The notes below the pieces were generated by a model. The model had not been told where the DNA came from. It saw nothing but the letters and a program-made list of their open reading frames with translations, and did not search any database. Shown in pieces: positions 57,101 through 64,000 of a stretch of DNA of 64,000 nt. The stretch is from Haliotis asinina (lineage: Eukaryota > Mollusca > Gastropoda > Lepetellida > Haliotidae). The stretch covers positions 19,964,618-20,028,617 of the forward strand of contig NC_090280.1 in the NCBI RefSeq assembly GCF_037392515.1. Reading direction: 5' to 3'. Numbering within the stretch: the first letter of the stretch is position 1; each line of letters starts with the position of its first letter. Position numbers and translations under genes: made by a program.

Positions 57101-60100
57101 TTACAGTTCAGTTAACAAATCTAATTCCTTTAAAAATGCAATGATTAAGTGAGGACTAATACTGATTAAAAGATCCTTCATAGTTTGTGAATTGAAATAC
57201 TGATCCCTAGTGATGGAATACTCAACACAGTCAAGCAAGATATGCTTGACTGTAATTCTTTCATCACAAGGGATGCAGAACAGAGGATATTCACCTTTCA
57301 AAAGGTATTCATGAGTATATCTCGTATGGCCAATACGACATCGCCGCAAAATGACCTCTTCAAATCTGGACTGACAACACAAGTGGGTATAACCAATATA
57401 AGGTTTTACTTCATGTACTTTTTATTTACACCCACTTGGATGTCCCACTTCTTTTGCATCATATCACGGATATACGCTCTAATTGTAGGTTTATAATCAG
57501 GGTATGGAATAAGAAGTGGTGTCACGATCGGTCATTGTGTTACGGAAATGCCTACATGGTTGGGTAACCAACAAAAGACGATGTCGTATTGGCCAGAAGC
57601 AAGATTATTATATAATTCAATTATTTCTATTAAAAGTGGATGTTTACATGACAGGTTTTTAGTTGCCTGGAGGCAAGAAAGAGAATCGGAATAGATAATA
57701 TACTGTGTATAGGATGTCTTTCAATATATTTAAGTGCCGTTAATATAGCGTTTGCTTCCGCTGTGAAAATAGAACTATTATCCGGTAATTTAAAAGATAT
57801 TGTTCTGGATCCAATGACAATTACACAAGCCACTGCGCCACCATCCTTGAACCCATCTGTAAATAAAGATTTGTATGCATTATAGTTACTTGTTAATTGA
57901 TTATATTCTTGTTTATATTGTAATTCATTTGTTTCTGACTTTTTAAACCTCGTCAGTGTTAGGTCAACTTCGGGTCTAACTAACTGCCAAAGAGGAGACG
58001 AAAGTAGACAGGAAGGAGATATATTGACTAGCTCAATGCCGCAAGCAAACAGAAAAGGTTTCACTCTAAGTCCCAGAGACGGAACAAGAGAAGACTTTTT
58101 ATGGTATAGATCCTCATAAAGAGGATTCAAAACACAGTTAAATGCAGGATTGGCCTCATTAGAATATACTTTTGTTATATGCTATGAGGAAAGTTTTAAA
58201 CGTCGTTGAGTAAGAGATGCTCATTGGCCTCGACGTAAAGACTGTCAATAGAAGAACTTTCAATTTAACTGAGACAAAATTGTAATTGCCTCTCTATTGT
58301 ATGCATATTTCCCCCTCTACAAGAAACATTAAAATCATCCACAAATGATGATCCATCTACTGAATCACTTAAAACCTTAGGAAGACTATTGATTTTAATG
58401 CTAAATAAAGTCACAGACAAAATACTGCCTTGTGGAACACCCTGATCTTGATGAAAGTAGCCTCGGAGGGTTGATGCCACACGTACTTGAAACTGTCTGT
58501 CATTTAAAAAATTAGATATAACCTGAGGCACGCGACCTCGCAACCCCAAAGAATGTAAATCTTTTAAAATACCATGCTTCCAAGTAGTATCATATCAGAT
58601 CAAACAAGATTGATACAGTAACTGCATTTTGGTTTTTAATGAAAGAATTTTTAACAAATGATTCCAAACGAACCAAGCGGTCAATTGTGCTTCGGATTTT
58701 ACGGAGACCACATTGTGTATCAGTAATCAGATCGTTGGTTTCCAAAAACCAAACTAAGCGATTATTTACCATTCGCTCCATGGCTTTGCAAACGCGGTTA
58801 GTTAAGGAAATAGGTCGGTAATTTGATGGATCTGTATGATCCCTCCCAGGCTTTGGAATAGGAACAACTATGGCTTTTCGCCCTGAAGGGGGAAAATGTT
58901 GCGTTGTCCAAATTTGGTCAAAAATGCCAAGTAACATTTCGAGACAAACAAATGTTTTAAGAGTTGGTAGTGGATATCATCAGGTCCTGTTGCAGTGTCG
59001 TGAGCCTGTGATAGCGCAGTATGAAGTTCATGTAATGAAAATACCTCATAATAATCTTCATCATTATCAGATTTAAAATTCACTGGTTTCTTCTCTTGGT
59101 GTGTTTGATATGTCTGGAATTTTGGATGATAATTTGAGGACGAATGTATAGCCAAAGTTTCATCCAACTTGTTTGCAATATCAGATTTTTCAGTTAGTAT
59201 GTTATTATCATTTTTGAGATGCTGAATACTACTGGATTTGCAACCCTTGCCTTTAATTCTTTGGATCATATTCCATACCCTTGACATAGGAGTACGGGAA
59301 TTTATTTTGGAAACGAAATTTATCCAAGTATGACGTTTAATGAGCTTAAACGTTCGTCGAGCTTTAGCGTAACTGAATTTTACATTATTTACGTTATGTA
59401 CAGTGGGATGAAGGCGAAAATATTTCACCGCTTTCTTCCTCTTTTTCCAAGCCTGTTTGCATTCATCATTAAACCATGATTTACGAATGTGCGGATTTAC
59501 AGAGGACTTAGGAATAGTTTCATCAGCTATATGTTTTAGTTTGTCCGAGAACATTTTAATTGGATCAGGTGTATCCATGAAAAGGTCTGGTTTAAGTTCC
59601 TTAAGGCAGCTGGTCTGAAATAATGGCCAATTGGCCTTTGAAAAAATCCATCTTGTTACAGGCGGATCATCGGAAGGGTTAATTGTTGTAAGTACTGTTG
59701 GAAAATGGTCACTACCACAAAGATCATTATGGACTGACCATTCAAATTCATGATAGACGTTTTAATCAGTAAGCGACAGGTCTAAGGAAGAGTATGTTCC
59801 CGTTGCAGGATGTAAATATGCGTCAGAGCCATCATTGAATATACATAAATTATTATCAGATATGAACCCTTCAAGAACTTTCCCTTTACTGTTGGTATCA
59901 GGACGTCCCCATGATGATACAGGGTTTCGGTAATTGGTCATACAAATCATGAAGATCATTCTGATGGAGAATGGAAGAAGGGGAGATATACAAGGAACAA
60001 AGAGTAAGGGTTATATGTAAAGTAAGACGAACAGCAACATCCTGAAGATTGGTTTTATGAGGAACAGGGCTATAAATAATACCATGTCCCACCAATATGG

Positions 60101-60299
60101 AAGATCCTCCAGTGGCTTTGTCACCAGGGGGTGAAAAAGAATGATAAGATTGGTATTTACGCAATTCGAACTTATCATTTTGTTTCAAGTACGTTTCTTG
60201 AAAACTAAATGCTGATTGTTGAAAATCTTGTGCTAGTAATTGTACTTTATTAAAATTAGTTCTAAGTCCTCTGCAGTTTCATTGGATTAAGGAGTTAAT
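57101..60299 (-). pseudogene. Nimb G ORF2 (endonuclease-RT-RNase H), damaged
   Basis: The conserved opening N-C-R-G-L-R-T-N is near 60270. Endonuclease is readable to 59700 (F-S-P-P-G-D-K-A-T-G-G-S-S-I-L-V; S-L-Y-I-S-P-S). The linker is at 59578-58868 (S-R-V-W-N-M-I-Q-R-I-K-G-K-G). RT reads V-V-P-I-P-K-P-G-R-D-H-T-D-P-S-N-Y-R-P-I and S-S-F-V-D-D. RNase H reads F-T-D-G-F-K-D-G-G, T-A-E-A-N-A. The C-terminus is C-R-I-G-H-T-R-Y-T-H, ending L-L-T-E-L at 57101. The RT thumb is partly deleted near 58260. At least eight breaks. Confidence 0.85.
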
Positions 60300-60541
60300 G
60301 TTCGTTTTATAGCAGGTGATAGTACTGGGGACCGAGGTTTCCCCTTCAGGGGCGAACTGCTTTTATTTCGCGCACGGTGATGAGGAGAGACGCCCATGTC
60401 TTCCAAGAGTTGAAATTTATTAAAGATTTGTACAGAGTCAGGTGATCCCTTTTGTACTCTATCGGATTTTTGTGTATAATCTACTTTATGAAAAGGATTT
60501 TTCACTACAGGAGATACTGTTTGTGAGTCTGTCTGGCAAGC

Positions 60542-61518
60542 TCATGTCGCATGATTCTTATCAACAGCAGAATCTGATGTACTTAAAGTATGTTTGTCAG
60601 CTTTAACCCAGGTGATACCTGTCTGACATGCATGTGACAGAACAGATTTAGCATGATGGCGAGCAACAACAGCAGAGTATGTTATACTTGATGACTGAGG
60701 CGAGGCTGCATTTACTAAACGTTTTGCCTCATGATAGGTGACATTCTTTTGAGTTTTGATTTTGATAGTTTCATATTCACGTTTCCAGATTTCACATGAC
60801 TTTGATGAAGACATATGGTCTCCAAGACAATTGACACATTTTTGGAGAAGACAAACAGTCAGAACCGTCATGATCTTCTTCACCACATCTGTAGCATGTT
60901 GCACGATTCCTGCAAGATTGGGCACCGTGACCAAACTTTTGACACTTGTAACAACGAAGTGGATTTGGAATATATTGCTCCACTTTGACATTACAATATC
61001 CAGCTTTGATATACTTTGGGTGTTTCGGTTGCGAAAAAGAAATCAAATAAGTGCTTGTATTCAAAGTTTCTCCATTTTCTTAAAAGTGAATCGTTTGACA
61101 TGAGTGACTCCTTGATTTTGTAGTTCAGTGGCGATTTCTGTTTCACTCATGTGGGCAAGCCATCTTTTTCCGTCTCTAGAGATGCCTTTGCTGCTGTTCA
61201 GAGACTTGTGTGGAGAAACAGATACTGCAGTATTTGCAAGCTGTTTTGTAGCTATGAGGGTAGCTGATTGTTTCGCTGTTTTACACTCTATGAGGAGAAA
61301 CCCAGATCTAATTGGAACAGCTTGGACATCACCAACCAGTCCATAAATTGCGTTTGATGTGGCAAATGGATTGAGTTTTAGAGGTTCGGCGTCAGTAGAA
61401 GATACAACCAAAACTCTACTCCGATACTCTATGTATCCGGTAATCTCTTTGTAGCACTGTCCTCATCAGAGGACAAACACTCATCTAGTGCTCGTTTATG
61501 TTTTTTGGGTTGAGCCAT
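60542..61518 (-). pseudogene. Nimb G ORF1 (gag-like), damaged
   Basis: ATG at 61518 (M-A-Q-P-K-K-H-K-R-A-L-D-E). Core L-K-L-N-P-F-A-T-S-N-A-I-Y-G, then Y-I-K-A-G-Y-C-N-V-K-V-E and knuckles C-Y-K-C-Q-K-F-G-H-G-A-Q-S-C and C-Y-R-C-G-E-E-D-H-D-G-S-D-C. Frameshifts near 61430, 61070 and 60850 split it. It ends near 60542. Confidence 0.8.
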
Positions 61519-62106
61519 GGTTAATAATAGAAAGTTCACCATCCCATCTCCCCACCCTCCACCGAGTATCTCTTGGACAATGCTATATACCAGTGGCTCC
61601 CCGACTGGCAGCACCAAGGATACTGAAATGGTATACTCCAGCAGAAGATTAATTCAAAATTAATCGATTCACCAGATTGGCCCATGAGCCACTGCCTTCT
61701 GGGCATAAGACTCTAGGCAAAGTTAATAACATGAGTTTTCAAATCTAAAAGTGTTATGTGAATGAAAAAGCCAAGGCCAAAATTGAAACAGTACTAAATC
61801 AAATCTGTGCAATTGCTAGTACATGAATAATCCACGCAAAGGGCTTGGCGTGACCAGCCGATCGGTCGAACGGGGCCCATTCGACCACCCGTCTAGGGCC
61901 AAAGTAGTGTATTGAGCAACAGGAACACGGCTACAGGCCCCTATTGTCCTCAACCACCAGGATCCCCTCCTCCGCCGACACAGGGCCACAACCCACCGTA
62001 AACGGGTTGGTGGACAAAATATCCCCCTGGGTCCACAACGGGGATGTCGGCGAGCTCGTAGCGTTAAGCAGCACCCACCCCCAGGAGGTGGCTCGCCACG
62101 GGTGCC

Positions 62107-62185
62107 CAAAGCGCATTTCTGGTATCCCTCTGCCGTAATCTAAATAATACTAATGACGGTGTAAAACCCTACATCACTCACTATT
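62107..62185 (+). repeat. SINE 3' end, right of Nimb G
   Basis: GCGCATTTCTGGTATCCCTC, then GACGGTGTAAAACCC and a CACTCACT tail. The continuation of the SINE interrupted by Nimb G; uninterrupted paralogue at 24290-24362. Confidence 0.7.
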
Positions 62186-63158
62186 AGACAATGTTGTGCT
62201 AAGCCACTCAAGACTTTTATGAGTAGTTACACCCGAGGAAGGTATTCTGGTATGAAAATACAAGTTTCATTTGCTCGGTATATGCAGCACATGTTGCACG
62301 TTCAAGATGGAATTTGCTTGGTGTGGTTCTGTGTTAACATGTGTCTGCTCTATAGACAGGTCACGTACCTAGTTCATCTCGCATCTGTGTATTGAGCGTT
62401 GGTAACAGAAGCAAAGAGGTTGTCCTCTTCTGAAACCAGAATGTGTGTCGTGAAATAACTGGATTGAACGATAGGAAACATGCAGGAAAACTAACCACTG
62501 GCATTTACTGTGTGACAATGGCCACTAAAGCCCGTAGAATTATCTCCCTTTAAGCGTCCATACAATCCAGGGAAGGCAAACACTACACAGTTCTTTGAGT
62601 CTGGGGTTACTGGTCTTCCTGAATGGTCAAAATCCAATATGGTGGCCACTCGGTGACTACGTATTTTAATAAGGTGTTGGTTTTAATGTCAGGTAAAGTC
62701 TCCAGCATTCACTAGAATACTTTTCTATGAATTTTATAAGCTGTTGTGTGCATTATCACAGATCTATTGTCAGGTTTTCCTGTTGAATTTCAGATTCCCA
62801 CAAAATTGGTGTATTATCGCTAATAATGAGAGACAGTTGGAAACTGTGACCACGTCTAATTGATGGGGAAACCTTCATGTGGAATGCGGTATCGTACAGA
62901 CAAACTACTGCATTTGGCCGTATAAAGGCGTTTTCCAACTGTGGTCAATGCTGTTAGTGTACGAGTCGGTTTGGCACACACTGGCTAGTCACCTAGGGGA
63001 GGAAACCACTCAGTTCAGATTTTACTCTCTGGAATTGCCAAATATGTTTTTCATTGTTTCGTTTTTCTCTTTAAGTCTGGACATGCGCAACGCCAAATGA
63101 GTTCCTGATCATATCATGTAGGTTTATCAAGCTCATGGAGAGATTCATTCAAGGCTTT
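62186..63158. other. 3' flank continuing from copy 3; no gene seen
   Basis: Up to about 62360 it aligns with the copy 2 flank (24365-24545: ACCCGAG...GTATTCTGGTATGAA; ATGTTGCACGTTCAAGATGG). The rest (62360-63158) holds no recognisable gene, repeat or RNA; the open frames up to 73 codons have no supported identity. Confidence 0.5.
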
Positions 63159-63818
63159 TGTTACGAGTGTGCATTTTCTGTATATTATTGTTAAGTAATA
63201 ATTGTTGTTTGGTCACAACATTTAGTGTTTTGAATAATAGCTATGATGGGTCGCATTTCGTTTTAATTGCTGGTCAACACTTTTTAGCATTCTGGTTTTC
63301 CGGAATTTATCTGCTCCTAGTTTTCGATGTTTACTTCCGGGATACTGTTTCGAGACCATTCAACAGTGTTGACGAGGTTCGTTTGTGCCCGAACTTTCGG
63401 GGAGAGACTTAGTAAATGTATATAAAGGCTGGTTGCCATGTGGAGGGTGACAATCACACTGACATTCATTCATATTTGCTGGAGTTACTGCCAACACTTG
63501 AAATCCCGTCAGCGCCTGAATCTACATTATCTGCTGTGGCAACAATCGCTGGGTTGACATTCTGCCATAGTTGATTTTCTCTCACACCAAGACTTTGATG
63601 AGTGCTATATTGTATTTTGTGACTCATTGACTTAGATTTTGTCTCTCTTAAATTGTACCTGAAATCTGCATTGTTATATTGACTTCTGACTTTGTATACC
63701 TTGTTCTCATTGCATAAGAACAGAATTTTGAACGTTTATGACTTGTCTTTGTTCTGTTTTGCTGGTTCACAAGGGGATTTCTTACATTGTTTGTCACAGT
63801 AAATTCTTAACCGTAACA
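63159..63818 (+). mobile_element. Probable solo LTR
   Basis: 660 bp beginning TGTTACGAGTG and ending CCGTAACA, so the ends form a short inverted repeat TGTTACG/CGTAACA. A TATA-like GTATATAAAGGCT lies about 260 bp in. A shorter copy starts at 29190. No internal region and no clear target duplication. A gypsy-type LTR is possible but unproven. A fossil. Confidence 0.45.
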
Positions 63819-64000
63819 ATTAGATAAACTAAACCTTTAGAAACTCATCAGACTGTAAGTGGAAGAAAAAAGGACAGAGGTAATTGACCAAGCCATCATG
63901 GCGGAAGTTATTATCCGCTCAAGATCTAAGTGGATATACGAAAGGGAGAACGTTAGTCGATGTTTTCCAGTTTAGAATGTAGGAAATTGTGAATAAGGGT
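63819..64000 (+). mobile_element. L1-like LINE fragment, running off the window
   Basis: Diverged copy of 9327-9510. Shared phrases are ACTCATCAGACTGTAAG, GGACAGAGGT and CGCTCAAGA-CTAAGTGGATA. Conceptual translation includes R-S-R-S-K-W-I-Y-E-R-E-N, the L1 linker. Continues beyond base 64000. Confidence 0.5.

Larger units (their letters stand above)
56582..62106 (-). mobile_element. Nimb/I-group LINE copy G, 5'-complete, diverged
   Basis: Flanked by CAAAGCGCATTTCTG (56567-56581 and 62107-62121). The corresponding empty site is preserved after gene copy 2 (24288-24301). On the minus strand it begins GGCACCCGTGGCGAGCCACC, the same 5' end as copy C, has both ORFs, and ends with a 3' UTR whose plus-strand image starts TGTGAGTGAGTG. 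At 5.5 kb it is near full length but carries many stops and frameshifts. It lacks the 12-codon RT insert (V-P-I-P-K-P-G-R-D-H). Confidence 0.92.

Noticed and set aside
62756-63412. Possible host genes in the 60-84 codon frames at the right end
   Set aside because: No recognisable family or splice-supported exons, and part lies within the LTR repeat.

Overview
The window looks like genomic DNA of a marine gastropod mollusc, most plausibly an abalone-like, algae-grazing species. This is inferred from AT-rich intergenic DNA, short GT-AG introns, I-group (Nimb-like) LINEs, SINEs whose 3' ends read GCGGCGTAAAACTAAACTCAC, and a host gene family that looks like a secreted algal-polysaccharide glycoside hydrolase. 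No database search was possible, so family names come from motif recognition.

The only host genes I can support are a tandem array of one family. Three copies look intact: copy 1 (3779-6617), copy 2 (20529-23680) and copy 3 (53076-55912). Each has three exons of exactly 255, 148 and 1466 nt and encodes a 622-residue secreted protein with a clan GH-A (GH86 agarase/porphyranase-like) core and beta-sandwich-like C-terminal regions. Around them lie wrecks of the same family: a deleted copy at the left edge (1-1057), a 3'-end relic just after copy 1 (about 6726-7010) and an exon-1 relic (about 30018-30122). Copy 3 is mosaic: its 5' part matches copy 1 and its 3' part and 3' flank match copy 2. All three intact copies keep the acid/base motif (N-E) but have Ala where clan GH-A enzymes normally carry the nucleophile Glu (S-A-Y-G instead of S-E-Y-G).

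Most of the rest is transposable elements, many with readable target-site duplications (TSDs). From left to right: a non-autonomous pogo/Tigger element (1722-2523); a Tc1 (DD34E) transposon (9789-20227) split by a Nimb-like LINE (copy A, 10741-19872), itself split by an L1/Tx1-like LINE (11009-14191); Nimb B (about 24570-29188); an LTR fragment (29190); a decayed LINE of uncertain clade (30561-39470) split by Nimb C (31275-37458); Nimb fragments D, E and F; a CR1/L2-like LINE tail (45822-46600); an old Ty1/copia element (47764-52790) inserted in the upstream region of gene copy 3; Nimb G (56582-62106), for which gene copy 2 preserves the empty site; and a solo LTR (63159-63818).

The most unusual signals are: (i) the substitution at the expected catalytic nucleophile in all three intact hydrolases; (ii) a 36-bp in-frame insert in the reverse transcriptase of Nimb A and C that matches the linker of the unrelated LINE into which Nimb C inserted; (iii) identical disabling changes in Nimb A and C although each has its own TSD, which points to mobilisation of a defective master in trans; and (iv) a shared 3' tail between the local SINEs and the Nimb LINEs.
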